A DNA stretch of 64,000 nt from Paracandidimonas soli (GCF_004342005.1 NZ_SMBX01000002.1:186001-250000); one strand, 5' to 3'; shown: positions 19,667 through 28,850, numbered from the stretch's first letter. The notes: generated from the sequence alone by a model not told the origin. Numbers and translations are program-made.

Positions 19667-20989
19667 ATGAAGATCAATCGTTTGATCACACGCCTGCCCG
19701 GCAGGAATCTGCTTGCGGCGGCAATGGCGGTGGCGGGCATGGCGGCCGCACCCGCAGTGCTGGCGGCAACCAGCATCGAAGTCTGGCACGCGCTCAACTC
19801 GCACAACAAAGATGTGTTCGAGGATCTGGTCAAGCAGTTCAACAAGGATCAGAAGGATGTCAAGGTCACGCTGAAGTCCTTCGACTCCCTGGATGCCGTG
19901 GAAGCAGAACTGGTCAAGGAGGCCAAGGGCAAGAACGCGCCCAACCTGGTGCAACTGGACGACCACCGTTCTCCGGACGGCGTCGCCAGCCGGTCCTACA
20001 TCACGCCCATGCATGTGCTGCTGGCCAAGTACCCGATCAAGAACCAACAGTGGTATCTGTCGCGCTCCAATTCATTCGCCAGGGATGAAAAGGGCAATCT
20101 GCTGGCTTTTCCCTATATGGCGGATATTCCCGTCATGTTCTATAACACCGAAGCCTTCAAGACGGCGGGCCTGACGCCGACGACGCCGGAGCGCTCCTGG
20201 GAGGGGCTGCAGGGGCAACTGGTCACGCTGGCGAACAACGGGTCGCGTCATTGCCCTCTGGTCACGGACCAGGTAGTGTCGATGAACCTGGAAAACCTGG
20301 CCGCTGTGAACAACCAGCTGTACACCTCGAACAATAACGGCATCGGTCAAAAGACCAACCCCGCCTTCCTGTTCGATATCACCTACGTACGCCATCTTTC
20401 GCTGATGATCAGCTGGGTGCGCAGCGAAATCATGGTGCATCCCGAGCTCAGCGTGCAGGCCGCGCAGCGCTTTGCCGACCGCGAATGCGCCGTGCTGATT
20501 TCCAGTTCCGGAAATCTCGGCTGGTTCAGGAAAGTGAAGGCCCTGGACTTCGGCGTGTCCGGCCTGCCGTATTATCCCCAGGTCACGAAGTCGCCGGGCA
20601 ACCCCTTCGTCGGCGGATCCGCGTTCTGGGCCGTGCATGGCCGCGCGGCGGAGCAGGACAAGGCCACGGCGGCGTTCCTGGGCTGGCTTGCGGAGCCCAA
20701 GCGCGCGGCGCAGTGGTATCAGGAAACAGGCTTCCTGCCGCTGACGAAAGACGCCTACAACCTTACGCTGGACGACTATTACAAGCACCTTGGGCAATGG
20801 CAGCCGCTGGTGGCGGTCTATTCCAAGGATCCCAGCGCGCTCAATCGCGGCTTCAGGGTGCGCAACTACGACAAGATCAAGGCCATGTTCAATCAGCGCC
20901 TGAACAATGCGCTGAAGGGGCAGGAACCCGCCACGGTCATGCTGAAATCGGCTTCCACCGAAGCCGGAAAGCTCATGCAGCAGCGCTGA
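19667..20989 (+). CDS. UgpB-like ABC transporter substrate-binding protein (orphan)
   Basis: Periplasmic family-1 extracellular solute-binding protein of 440 residues, close to UgpB (438), which binds glycerol-3-phosphate and its diesters. A signal peptide covers about residues 1-33 (ending VLAA), and the mature chain begins with TSIEVWHALNSHNKD. Later UgpB-like segments include YMADIPVMFYNTEAF, PGNPFVGGSAFWAVHGR and KRAAQWYQETGFLPLT. The ATG chosen lies just after the dadA stop; an upstream in-frame extension would overlap dadA. No permease or ATPase is adjacent, and a strong terminator follows, so it must work with a transporter encoded elsewhere or serve another role. The ligand is inferred only from the family. 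Confidence 0.87.
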   Translation: MKINRLITRLPGRNLLAAAMAVAGMAAAPAVLAATSIEVWHALNSHNKDVFEDLVKQFNKDQKDVKVTLKSFDSLDAVEAELVKEAKGKNAPNLVQLDDHRSPDGVASRSYITPMHVLLAKYPIKNQQWYLSRSNSFARDEKGNLLAFPYMADIPVMFYNTEAFKTAGLTPTTPERSWEGLQGQLVTLANNGSRHCPLVTDQVVSMNLENLAAVNNQLYTSNNNGIGQKTNPAFLFDITYVRHLSLMISWVRSEIMVHPELSVQAAQRFADRECAVLISSSGNLGWFRKVKALDFGVSGLPYYPQVTKSPGNPFVGGSAFWAVHGRAAEQDKATAAFLGWLAEPKRAAQWYQETGFLPLTKDAYNLTLDDYYKHLGQWQPLVAVYSKDPSALNRGFRVRNYDKIKAMFNQRLNNALKGQEPATVMLKSASTEAGKLMQQR

Positions 20990-21012
20990 TGCGCGCAGAC
21001 TGATCGGTGCGA

Positions 21013-21042
21013 AAGGGCGGCCTTGGCCGCCCTTGCTTTTTT
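21013..21042 (+). terminator. Rho-independent terminator after the UgpB-like gene
   Basis: A perfect 10-bp inverted repeat (AAGGGCGGCC with GGCCGCCCTT, 2-nt nominal loop) followed by GCTTTTTT. It cleanly separates the core block from the pilus cluster. Confidence 0.9.
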
Positions 21043-21162
21043 AGCCTCCTGTTGGCATGGATGCTGTTTTCCTCCATGCGTACAAGCCGATCTGTTGCAT
21101 TTTTCAGGCTGCGGGCAAGATGCGTCTGTCGATGAAATGAACAATCACCAACAGCGCACATC

Positions 21163-21978
21163 ATGGTCAGAGCAATCTTCGCCAGCCTGCTTGCCGGCAG
21201 CCTTTCGGCATGCGTGAGCCTGGATCATCCGGGAGGGGGACGGCATGCGCCGGCGGACATGCCGGCGCATTACCACTTCGAATGGCAGCTTTCCGGACAT
21301 CGCGCCGTTGCGCCGCTGCAGGTATTTGACGATGGGAACAAGACGTGGCTGCAGTTTCCTCCCGGGCAGCCGGTTCCCGCCATTTTTGCGATTGCTCCGG
21401 AGGGCGACAGGCTGCTGCGTCCCAGGCTGCAGGGCGACTATCAGGTGCTGGATGGCGTATGGCCGCGCCTGCGAGTACGGGGAGGGCGTCAGCAAAGCCT
21501 GCTGATCAGGCTGGATCCGCTGGCTGCTGCTCCGCAGGCAGAAGTACGCGCGGTTGTGCTCGATGATCCGGCGCCTGCTGTCCAGGCTGCGACCGAAGTG
21601 GAGCCGGAACGTAGTGCCGCAGGAGATGCCCGGGCGGCAATACCGCTTCCGCAATCGCCGGAACCCCGGGCAGGGGATTCTCCGCAGACCTTGTTCGAAG
21701 TCAATCCTGGAGACCTGACGCTGCGCGCCGCCCTGCAGCGCTGGGCGGACAGCGCAGGATGGACATTCCTGCCGGAGCATTGGGCTGTCGACGTCGATAT
21801 TCCCCTGGCCGGGAGCGCTTCGTTCCCGCAGTCATTCGAAGGCGCTGTGCTGGAGCTGGTGGCAAGCACGGAGCTCGGGGATTATCCGTTGCAGCCGTGC
21901 TTCTATTCCAACAAGGTGCTGCGCGTGGTGCGGCATGCGACTCCATGCAATCGCGTCGCAGGAGGCATTGCGCCATGA
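21163..21978 (+). CDS. pilL: PilL-like pilus lipoprotein with VirB9/TrbG-like and TcpQ-like regions
   Basis: A 271-residue predicted outer-membrane lipoprotein (lipobox LSAC, Cys17). Two regions are visible. Residues about 37-125 (HYHFEWQLSGH, LQVFDDGNKTWLQFPPGQPV, GDYQVLDGVWPRLRVR) resemble the VirB9/TrbG fold of conjugation channels. Residues about 176-263 (LTLRAALQRWADSAGW, SFEGAVLELVAS, YPLQPCFYSNKVLRVV) resemble the TcpQ domain that helps place the secretin of type IVb pili. A Pro/Glu/Ala-rich linker joins them. It is the first gene of the pil cluster, about 120 bp after a terminator, with a poor Shine-Dalgarno sequence. Its stop overlaps the pilN start (ATGA). It probably acts as pilotin or scaffold for PilN. 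The family assignment is from motif recognition only. Confidence 0.72.
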   Translation: MVRAIFASLLAGSLSACVSLDHPGGGRHAPADMPAHYHFEWQLSGHRAVAPLQVFDDGNKTWLQFPPGQPVPAIFAIAPEGDRLLRPRLQGDYQVLDGVWPRLRVRGGRQQSLLIRLDPLAAAPQAEVRAVVLDDPAPAVQAATEVEPERSAAGDARAAIPLPQSPEPRAGDSPQTLFEVNPGDLTLRAALQRWADSAGWTFLPEHWAVDVDIPLAGSASFPQSFEGAVLELVASTELGDYPLQPCFYSNKVLRVVRHATPCNRVAGGIAP

Positions 21979-23555
21979 AGCGCTTCGCCCATGCTTTTCC
22001 TGTGCTGCTGTTCCTTGGCGGATGCGCGCTCCAGGAGCGCATCCAGTCGCTTTCGCAGGCGCGGGAAGACGCCTCGGCGCATCTGGATGCCGCGCACGAA
22101 GCCTTCCGCCCGATGGCGCCGGACAGCGCAGCCAGGCGGCAGGCACGGCATATCGCCCGGCCCTGGCTGGCCGGGGCGTCCCAGCCCCTGTCGCGCGATG
22201 TCACGCTTCCGCTGGCGCTGCGCGCGAATGTCCGGACCACGATGATGTTCGCCGATGGCGAACTCAGCCTGGATGAAATCGCCGAGCGTCTGACCGAGGT
22301 AACAGGCATTCCCGTCCGGGTGCGGCCGGAGGCCATGCTGCCGGCAGGCGCTTTCATGAGCAGGGTGCAGGGCGATATCCTTCAGCCGGGCGCCGGAGAA
22401 GCGGACAGGGTATGGCTGTCGGGGGAGTCAGCTCCGCTGGCGCGCATCCTAGACCGCATTTGCGCCAGGCTGGGCGTCTGGTGGAAGTACGAAGACCAGC
22501 AGATCCTGTTCTATCGGACCGAGACCAGGGTGTTCGATCTCCATGCGCTGACGCTGGCGGCAAGCACCGAGGCGTCGCTGGGACTGGGGTCGACGCAGAA
22601 CCAGGAGGGCTTTTCCAGCCACTCGCGCACGCAACTGGCGTCCGGGCAGCACGATATGGCAGCCGTGCTGAAAGCGCGCATCGAGCCGTTCCTGTCGCGC
22701 GCCGGCTCCGTTGTCCTGGATACGGGAGCCGGCATGTCCGCCGTCGTGAGCGATACGCCGGCGGTTCTGCGGGCCGTGGCAGATTATCTGGCCAGGGAAA
22801 ACAGGCGCATGCTGCGCCGGGTGCGCATCGTGTTCGAGGAACTGACGCTGGCGCTGAACGACGATGCCGAGGCAGGCATAGACTGGAGCGTGGTATTTTC
22901 CAGTGCTGCGCTGTCCGGCAGCCTGCTGTACCAGGGTACGGACGCAATAGGGGCGGGCAGCCTGGCGCTGGATGCCGCCAAGGGGCCGTTTTCCGGGTCG
23001 GGAGCGGTGCTCAGGGCGCTCAGCAGCCTTGGCCATGTCGTGCGCAGGAACAGCGTGCCCCTGTTGACCCTGAATCGCAGACCTGTCACGCATGCCGTGC
23101 GCACCACGTTCTCCTACATCGACAGGGTCGAAACGACGGCCTTGTCCGACGGGATCGGCATGGCGCTGCCCTCGGTGTCGGTAAGCCAGCGCGAAGAAAC
23201 CGTTGGCACCTTGATCACCCTGGTGCCGGATGCGCAGGACGACGGCCAGATTCTGCTGTCTATCGCCTATGACAATACCGTGGCGCAGCCTTTGCGCTCC
23301 GTGACGTTCGGCTCGCAGTCGAATCCCCTGCAGTTGCAGCAGATCACAATCGACGGCAACGGCACGGTACAGCAAGTGGCGTTGCGTCCCGGCCAGCCGC
23401 TGCTGATCGCCGGATTCGACCGCAGCCAGGAAGAGCATGCTTCGCGCCGGCTTCAGCCGGACCTGCCCCTGGCGCTGGGCGGACAGGAGCGCGTGTCGGT
23501 GCAGCGCCTCAAGACAGTCATGCTGGTGACTGCGGAACTGGAAGAGGGCTACTGA
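21975..23555 (+). CDS. pilN: Type IVb pilus secretin lipoprotein PilN
   Basis: A 526-residue outer-membrane secretin that forms the pilus exit channel. The N terminus is a lipoprotein signal (lipobox LGGC, Cys17), as in R64 PilN and BfpB. An N-domain (MFADGELSLDEIAERLTEV) is followed by an N1/KH-like segment and a C-terminal secretin region (about 300-525) with VGTLITLVPDAQDDGQILLS and a terminal VQRLKTVMLVTAELEEGY. The ATG overlaps the pilL stop by four bases; the frame is open further upstream but only inside pilL. The pilO start follows one base after the stop. No separate PilM gene is present between pilL and pilN, unlike plasmid R64. Confidence 0.85.
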   Translation: MKRFAHAFPVLLFLGGCALQERIQSLSQAREDASAHLDAAHEAFRPMAPDSAARRQARHIARPWLAGASQPLSRDVTLPLALRANVRTTMMFADGELSLDEIAERLTEVTGIPVRVRPEAMLPAGAFMSRVQGDILQPGAGEADRVWLSGESAPLARILDRICARLGVWWKYEDQQILFYRTETRVFDLHALTLAASTEASLGLGSTQNQEGFSSHSRTQLASGQHDMAAVLKARIEPFLSRAGSVVLDTGAGMSAVVSDTPAVLRAVADYLARENRRMLRRVRIVFEELTLALNDDAEAGIDWSVVFSSAALSGSLLYQGTDAIGAGSLALDAAKGPFSGSGAVLRALSSLGHVVRRNSVPLLTLNRRPVTHAVRTTFSYIDRVETTALSDGIGMALPSVSVSQREETVGTLITLVPDAQDDGQILLSIAYDNTVAQPLRSVTFGSQSNPLQLQQITIDGNGTVQQVALRPGQPLLIAGFDRSQEEHASRRLQPDLPLALGGQERVSVQRLKTVMLVTAELEEGY

Positions 23556-23556
23556 C

Positions 23557-24843
23557 ATGGCGGCCATGACGCAGCGCGAATGCTCCGGGCTGGTGCTGGT
23601 CTTCGGACTGGCGTGGGAGCCGGTCATCGGTGGCGACGGCAGGGCCCAGGCCCTGGGCGCAAGCCGCAGGGCGGGCTCAACGCACATGGTTTTTCCCGGC
23701 GGTGTCATGGCCGCGGTCGGCCATGGCTCTCCCGGAGGCGGCGCAAGACGAGGCATGGCCATGCATTCGGCAGCGCAGTGCGTTGCTTCATTGCATGCGG
23801 CAGGCTCCGTGCTGCTGATGGCGCCGATCGAAAACATGGGCGTCTGGACGGTCGCCTGCCACGAAGGCACTGTCGTTTCAAGGACCGACTGCTTTTGCGA
23901 CAGTGCGGCGCAGGCCGGGCGCATCGCGGACGAATTGCGCCAAGTCTATGCGCAGTTGCAGGTGATCGATGCTCTTGCCGATCCCTCCATGTTTTCGCTG
24001 GAAGTGCTGGCGGGACAGGCTGGCAGGCACAGCCAGCTCGAGCGGATCGCCTCGTTGCGCAACCTGGCGGCCGGGCGCTGGCGGTGGCTGTTGCCGGCAT
24101 TGCTGGTTCCGGGACTGCTGTACCCGGCATGGCGCGACGAGGCAGTACCGGACATGTCCGGCCCGGCTTCGGAAGCGAATGCGCATGCCTTGTGGCGGGA
24201 TGCGACAGAGCGACAGCTGGCTGCAAGACAAACCGGAACAGTGGCCGGCGAGGCCTTGTTGCGGTCGGTGTATGCGGTACCGGTGGGCATCGGGGGCTGG
24301 TCCTTGCTGCATGTCATTTGCCAGGCGGAGGGCGCGCGCTGGAACTGCCAGGCCGTTTATGTGCGCGGACAGGCCGGAGCGGACAACGAGGCATTTTTCC
24401 GGGAGATACCCTCGGGCTGGAAGGTTCAGGTCATGGCGCTGGACCAGATCCGCGTGCGCTGGCATGTGTCGCATCGCGACGCTCCCTTGAGGCTGGATGT
24501 CCTGCAGGGCAGGGAAACGACGGATCGCAGCCTGCTGAGCGCATTGCAGCATATCGAGCCCGCATTCGAGCGGGTATCCGTGGGGCAGCCCGAGGCGATG
24601 ACGGTGGTGCTGCCGGATACTGACGGCGCGGCTGCCATTGCCAGGCCGCCGTCGGTTCCCCGCGTGGCGCGCCGGCCCCTTCAGCTCAGTGGCCCGCTGC
24701 GTTCAGCCGCATTGCTGCTGGCGCACGCGCAGCCAATCTCATTAAGCCGGATCGAGCTGGCGCATCGCTCTGAAGCCGTCGCCGCATTGCGCGACAGCAG
24801 GCTGAATATCGTTCTCACGGGAGACATCCATGAAACCATGTAG
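23557..24843 (+). CDS. pilO: Type IVb pilus accessory protein PilO
   Basis: A 428-residue protein with size and organisation like R64 PilO (about 430): a cytoplasmic N-terminal half, one transmembrane segment at about residues 175-192 (WRWLLPALLVPGLLYPAW), and a periplasmic C-terminal half. It is expected to be an inner-membrane scaffold linking the ATPase and platform to the secretin. Sequence conservation in this family is low, so the call rests on position between pilN and pilP, length and topology. It starts one base after the pilN stop and overlaps pilP by 14 bases, implying translational coupling. Confidence 0.72.
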   Translation: MAAMTQRECSGLVLVFGLAWEPVIGGDGRAQALGASRRAGSTHMVFPGGVMAAVGHGSPGGGARRGMAMHSAAQCVASLHAAGSVLLMAPIENMGVWTVACHEGTVVSRTDCFCDSAAQAGRIADELRQVYAQLQVIDALADPSMFSLEVLAGQAGRHSQLERIASLRNLAAGRWRWLLPALLVPGLLYPAWRDEAVPDMSGPASEANAHALWRDATERQLAARQTGTVAGEALLRSVYAVPVGIGGWSLLHVICQAEGARWNCQAVYVRGQAGADNEAFFREIPSGWKVQVMALDQIRVRWHVSHRDAPLRLDVLQGRETTDRSLLSALQHIEPAFERVSVGQPEAMTVVLPDTDGAAAIARPPSVPRVARRPLQLSGPLRSAALLLAHAQPISLSRIELAHRSEAVAALRDSRLNIVLTGDIHETM

Positions 24844-25294
24844 CCTGCGCTGTTTGCGGCGCCTGGCCGTGCCGTTGCTGCTCTGGGGCGATATCGCGGC
24901 GGCGGGCGTGGATGCGCATCTGCCTCTGCTCGAGCAACTGATGCGGCAGGAAATGGAAAGCTTCGCGTCCGCGTCGCTGGATCTGCGCGAGCCTTCCGCT
25001 GCAAGCGTTGCGAAACCCGAGCATAAGCCGGAGCTACTGGCCGTCTATGGCGTGGGCGGCCGCCTGTCGATAGAGGTGAAGTATGACGGACACGTCTATC
25101 GCTATCCGGCAGGCCGGCGCGATCCTGTAGGCTGGGAGGCGGGGAAAGGGCCATTGCGCCTGCGCGGGATGTCCGGTCGTTGCGCAAGTCTGGAGCACGA
25201 CGAAGGCTCCGCCGAAGCCTGCCTGCCGGACATGCTGGCAAGGCATGCGGTGAACGGGCCTGCGCATGATGGAGCGGGTCATGCGGGCCGCTAG
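24830..25294 (+). CDS. pilP: Type IVb pilus biogenesis protein PilP
   Basis: A small 154-residue exported protein with an N-terminal signal (about residues 1-25, ending DIAAAG). The PilP-like core ELLAVYGVGGRLSIEVKYDG followed by a G-x-x-L-x-x-x region and a disulfide-capable cysteine pair (SGRCASL, AEACLP) matches the short PilP proteins of R64-type clusters, whose exact role is unclear. It overlaps both neighbours by 14 bases. The call depends on synteny and weak similarity. Confidence 0.65.
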   Translation: MKPCSLRCLRRLAVPLLLWGDIAAAGVDAHLPLLEQLMRQEMESFASASLDLREPSAASVAKPEHKPELLAVYGVGGRLSIEVKYDGHVYRYPAGRRDPVGWEAGKGPLRLRGMSGRCASLEHDEGSAEACLPDMLARHAVNGPAHDGAGHAGR

Positions 25295-26990
25295 CGATAT
25301 CGAGGTGCGCGCGCCATGGGGAGGCATGCACGATGGGCAGGCTTGCGATCCCGCGATAGAAACGCCTCGGGACCTGGCCGCCCTGAAGCCTGGGGTTGCG
25401 GTTTCGATGGCGCAGCGCCTTGCCATGGAGGATATGGCATCGCGCCTGATGGCTGTGGAAATGCAGGATGGCTCGGTCGCCATTTTCGCCGCGCCGGGCT
25501 ATGTGCGCAGCGATCATGCGGATGCGCTGGAACGGCGGCTGCTGGAGTGCGGCTACCGTTTGTCGCATCCTGTGCGGTATGCGGTCGCCTCCCCATTGTT
25601 GCTGTCTCTTGCCAGGGGGCAGCATGCCTTGTCCGGACAGAAGCCGGCGGGCGTCAGGGAGCTGGAAGAGTCGGGCACGGCGCTTGGGGATGTATTTCAG
25701 GATGTCCTGGATTGGGCGGTTGCCCATCATGCCAGCGATATCCATTTCAATGTCAGCCTTCGGCAGGCGCACTCCCAGGTGCGCTTTACCATCGGAGGAC
25801 GCTATGTCCAGCCGGAGCGTTTTCGCAGCCTGTCCAGCCGGATGGTGCTGGACATCCTGTCCGTCGCCTGGATGGATGTCCGGGGCGGCAATGGCGCGGT
25901 GTTCGACCCAGGATCGGAGCAGCAGGGCAGCCTGACGAGAATGTGCGGCGACCGGCCCTTCATGTTGCGCTGGTCGTCGCTGGCCGCTGAACAGGGCCCC
26001 AGCGTCTGCCTGCGCCTGCTGGATCGCAGCGAGGCCGGCGGCAAGATATCTTTGGAGTCGCTGGGCTATTTTCCTGAGCAGGCGGCGCGCATAGGGCAGG
26101 CTGTCGGCGTGCAGGGAGGGGCGGTCGTCGTTTCGGGAACGGTGGGGGCTGGCAAGTCGACGACGCTGGCAAGCATGCTGGGCCTGGTTCCCGCGCATCG
26201 CAAAGTGGTGACTATCGAAGATCCGGTGGAGCGTCTGCTGCCGGGCGTGATCCAGAATTCGATTGCCCGGGACCTGCACGGCGATTCGCACGAGGCCTAT
26301 ACGGCCAAGCTGCGCAGCCTGAAGCGCGCCGCGCTGGACGATGTCTGCCTCGGGGAAATCCGCGACCGTGAAACCGGACTAGTGTTCTCCGATTCCGTCA
26401 GCTCGGGCGTCGGCGTCTACACCACGGTCCATGCGCCATCGGCGGCCGGCATCGTGGATCGGCTGTGCTCCTCCTTTATCGGTATTCCCAGGGATCTGCT
26501 GATGTCGCCGGGTATTCTGAAGCTGCTCGTCCATCAGGCGCTGCTGCCTGTCGTGTGCGACGGGTGCGCAATCGGGTTGCAGGAGCTTTGCGTTCTTCCA
26601 GGCGGGCAGGGCGCGGCATGGCGGCAGTGGAGCGGGAGGATGGAACGAATGCTGCAGCAGGATTGCCGGCACGTACGCTGGCGCGATCCGCGCGGCTGCG
26701 AGGCTTGCCGCCGCAGGGAATTGCCGGAATTGAACGGCTACGTCGGAAGGACGGTTGCAGCGGAAATCCTGGCGCCTGGCGACGATGCGTCGCGCGATGA
26801 GGGGGATTGCAGGGTCCTGTTCCCTGCCCGGCATCGTGCGTTGCCCGGAGCACGGCCGGACAAGCATTCGGCGCTGGGCGCCGCTGTGCGGAAAATGCTG
26901 GACGGCCAGGTGGATCCCCGGGATGTGCAGGAGCGCTTTTCCGCATTCCTCATGCCTGCGTCGCCACGGTGGCCCGGAGACTGCATATGA
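25281..26990 (+). CDS. pilQ: Type IVb pilus assembly ATPase PilQ
   Basis: GspE/PilB-superfamily secretion ATPase that powers pilin polymerisation. The 569-residue product carries Walker A GTVGAGKSTT (about residues 286-295), the Asp box VVTIEDPVERLLPG, Walker B DDVCLGEIRDRE, and the His box YTTVHAPSAAG. Two Cys pairs further on (CDGC, CEAC) form the zinc site typical of assembly ATPases. The chosen ATG has GGAG six bases upstream; an in-frame ATG 15 bases earlier is weaker. It is somewhat longer than R64 PilQ (about 520) because of a C-terminal tail. It overlaps pilP by 14 and pilR by 4 bases. No second retraction ATPase is encoded nearby. Confidence 0.9.
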   Translation: MRAASDIEVRAPWGGMHDGQACDPAIETPRDLAALKPGVAVSMAQRLAMEDMASRLMAVEMQDGSVAIFAAPGYVRSDHADALERRLLECGYRLSHPVRYAVASPLLLSLARGQHALSGQKPAGVRELEESGTALGDVFQDVLDWAVAHHASDIHFNVSLRQAHSQVRFTIGGRYVQPERFRSLSSRMVLDILSVAWMDVRGGNGAVFDPGSEQQGSLTRMCGDRPFMLRWSSLAAEQGPSVCLRLLDRSEAGGKISLESLGYFPEQAARIGQAVGVQGGAVVVSGTVGAGKSTTLASMLGLVPAHRKVVTIEDPVERLLPGVIQNSIARDLHGDSHEAYTAKLRSLKRAALDDVCLGEIRDRETGLVFSDSVSSGVGVYTTVHAPSAAGIVDRLCSSFIGIPRDLLMSPGILKLLVHQALLPVVCDGCAIGLQELCVLPGGQGAAWRQWSGRMERMLQQDCRHVRWRDPRGCEACRRRELPELNGYVGRTVAAEILAPGDDASRDEGDCRVLFPARHRALPGARPDKHSALGAAVRKMLDGQVDPRDVQERFSAFLMPASPRWPGDCI

Positions 26991-28129
26991 AGGAATGGGC
27001 GCGGCGAAACCCATACCTGTCGAGCCGGTCTTCCCGCCCGGGGCAGTGGCGCCTGCGCGCGGACCAGCGCTGGTTCCTTCGGCGCCGCGCGGCGTATTTC
27101 GATTACCTGGCCTCTTTGCTGGAAGGCTTGCGGGGCAGCCGCACGCTGCGCGATGTGTTTGCCGACGATGTGCTGCGTTACGGAGCATCTCATCCGCGCG
27201 GCCGGCTGGCTTCCCAATGGATCGGGAGATACGCCATTTCCGGAGGCATCCTGTCCGATACCTGGCGCGGCTGCGTGCCGCAGCAGGAACTGGCGGCGAT
27301 AGGCGCCGCGCAGCAATTGGGAAATGCAATGCTCAGGCAGGCATTGGCTGATCTTGCGAGAATCGTGCGCCTGGAGGACGAGTCCCGCGCCTATGTACAT
27401 GCCACGCTGATGGCGGCATGGGGAGCGCTGGCCGTCATGTGTCTCGTGCTGGCGGCGATCCCGGCGTTCAGCGTTCCTCGTCTGCTCGAGGCATTTTCTA
27501 GGGTGCCTGCCGGGCATCACGGTCCTGCCACGGTGCGCCTGATCGCGCTCGCCTCTCAGTTGCAGGGAAAGTGGTGGGCCGTTCTAGGCATGCTGCTGCT
27601 TTTCGCGCAGTGGACGCGCTGGTCGCTGCATGCGTATTGCGGAAGGATGCGTCGCATGCTGGACCGTTTCCCTCCATGGAGCCTGTATCGCTATCGCTAC
27701 AGCCTGTCTTTCCTGTCCATGCTGCAGCTTGCGCTCCAGTCGCAGGATACCAATCGCGTTCAGCTCAGGCAGGCGCTGGCCGGGCAGCGTTTGCATGCCG
27801 CTGCCTGGGCCGATACCCACCTGAAGGAAATGCTGGCCAGGCTGGACGGCGGAGCCATGGGAGCGAGCGTGTTCGATACGGGCTTGCTGGACCGCGAGCA
27901 TTTCTGGTTTCTCGACGATATGGTGCGGGCGCGCGGCATGTCGACCGGCATGCAGTTGACGGTAAGGCGCCTCGAGCACTGTCTGATGGAGGCGATACGC
28001 CGCCAGGCGGTGCTGTTGCGCTGGGTGTTGCTGTTGTCCTGCGTGGCGTCCATTCTCGGCGGCGTGCTTTGGCATTACGCCGTCATCGATGAGTTCCGGC
28101 GTGCGTTGATGCTGCTGTACTCATCCTAG
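26987..28129 (+). CDS. pilR: Type IVb pilus inner-membrane platform protein PilR
   Basis: A 380-residue GspF-family polytopic platform protein, the size of R64 PilR. Three membrane segments are visible: about 141-161, about 195-208, and a C-terminal one at about 343-365 (RWVLLLSCVASILGGVLW). Each is preceded by a cytoplasmic helical GspF-type region. The ATG overlaps the pilQ stop as ATGA. The frame is open upstream to 26807 but only inside pilQ. The stop codon lies within a 16-bp sequence that recurs at 40125. Confidence 0.83.
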   Translation: MKEWARRNPYLSSRSSRPGQWRLRADQRWFLRRRAAYFDYLASLLEGLRGSRTLRDVFADDVLRYGASHPRGRLASQWIGRYAISGGILSDTWRGCVPQQELAAIGAAQQLGNAMLRQALADLARIVRLEDESRAYVHATLMAAWGALAVMCLVLAAIPAFSVPRLLEAFSRVPAGHHGPATVRLIALASQLQGKWWAVLGMLLLFAQWTRWSLHAYCGRMRRMLDRFPPWSLYRYRYSLSFLSMLQLALQSQDTNRVQLRQALAGQRLHAAAWADTHLKEMLARLDGGAMGASVFDTGLLDREHFWFLDDMVRARGMSTGMQLTVRRLEHCLMEAIRRQAVLLRWVLLLSCVASILGGVLWHYAVIDEFRRALMLLYSS

Positions 28130-28141
28130 GGCCTGTTAACA
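28126..28141. repeat. 16-bp sequence shared with 40125-40140
   Basis: CTAGGGCCTGTTAACA overlaps the pilR stop codon and is identical to the left two-thirds of the 24-bp palindrome at the end of the LysR gene near 40.1 kb. Here the right arm of the palindrome is absent. Confidence 0.75.
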
Positions 28142-28186
28142 CGAACAACGGATTTCCATGGTTTTTTTCTGAACGAAGGAGCAGGT

Positions 28187-28846
28187 ATGTATGCGAATCA
28201 ATTGGTACACAGGGCCGGCAGGCATGAAGACTCATCCGGAAAGAAAATGCCGGACGGCCGGCGCGCTTCTCCGCCGCAGGCTGAGAACAGCCGGCGACTG
28301 CGGGCGCAGCGCGGCTTTTCGCTGGTAGAGGTATCCATCGTGACGGCGATCGTGCTGCTGCTCGCGGTCATTGGCATTCCAGCGATCAGCGGCTACCTGA
28401 TCGAAAACAAGGTGCCCAAGGTGGGCGAGGATCTCGTGCGTTTCATCCTGCAGGCGCAGGTGGGCAGTTTCGATGGCACGGGAGCGCCGTATGCCTCCAT
28501 CAGCACGGATGCCGCGGCCAGATACCTGCACGACTCCAGCGTGATCAGCATCAGGGAGAGCTCGGGAACGACACGGGTTCTGCACGGGCTGGGCAATAAC
28601 GGGGAATTGACCGTTGCGCCGCAGGGGGGAGGGGCCTCGTTTTCCATCGTGCTGGACAAGGTCAATCATGCCGCATGCCCCTCGATCGCCTCCGTATTGC
28701 AGCGCGTATCGGACAGGATCACGCTATCCGCCGAAGGGCAGTCCGCTGCCGTCCTGAAGGATGAAACGCTGTCATACAGCGCCCTGGCGGCGCAGTTGCG
28801 CTGCAGCAAGGGGGACAGCAATACCTTTACCTTCGTTGTGAGCTGA
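28187..28846 (+). CDS. pilS: Type IVb major prepilin PilS
   Basis: A 219-residue prepilin. The class III cleavage site QRG/FSLVEVSIV places processing after Gly43, with the required Glu at +5 and a hydrophobic helix IVTAIVLLLAVIGIPAI behind it. The leader is long (43 residues, or 23 from an internal Met), as in type IVb pilins. A strong AAGGAG lies five bases before the ATG, the best ribosome site of the cluster, as expected for the abundant subunit. Two C-terminal cysteines (about C164 and C206) could form the pilin disulfide loop. It is separated from pilR by a 57-bp spacer, so it may be expressed separately. PilV follows after 4 bp. Confidence 0.85.
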   Translation: MYANQLVHRAGRHEDSSGKKMPDGRRASPPQAENSRRLRAQRGFSLVEVSIVTAIVLLLAVIGIPAISGYLIENKVPKVGEDLVRFILQAQVGSFDGTGAPYASISTDAAARYLHDSSVISIRESSGTTRVLHGLGNNGELTVAPQGGGASFSIVLDKVNHAACPSIASVLQRVSDRITLSAEGQSAAVLKDETLSYSALAAQLRCSKGDSNTFTFVVS

Positions 28847-28850
28847 GTCC

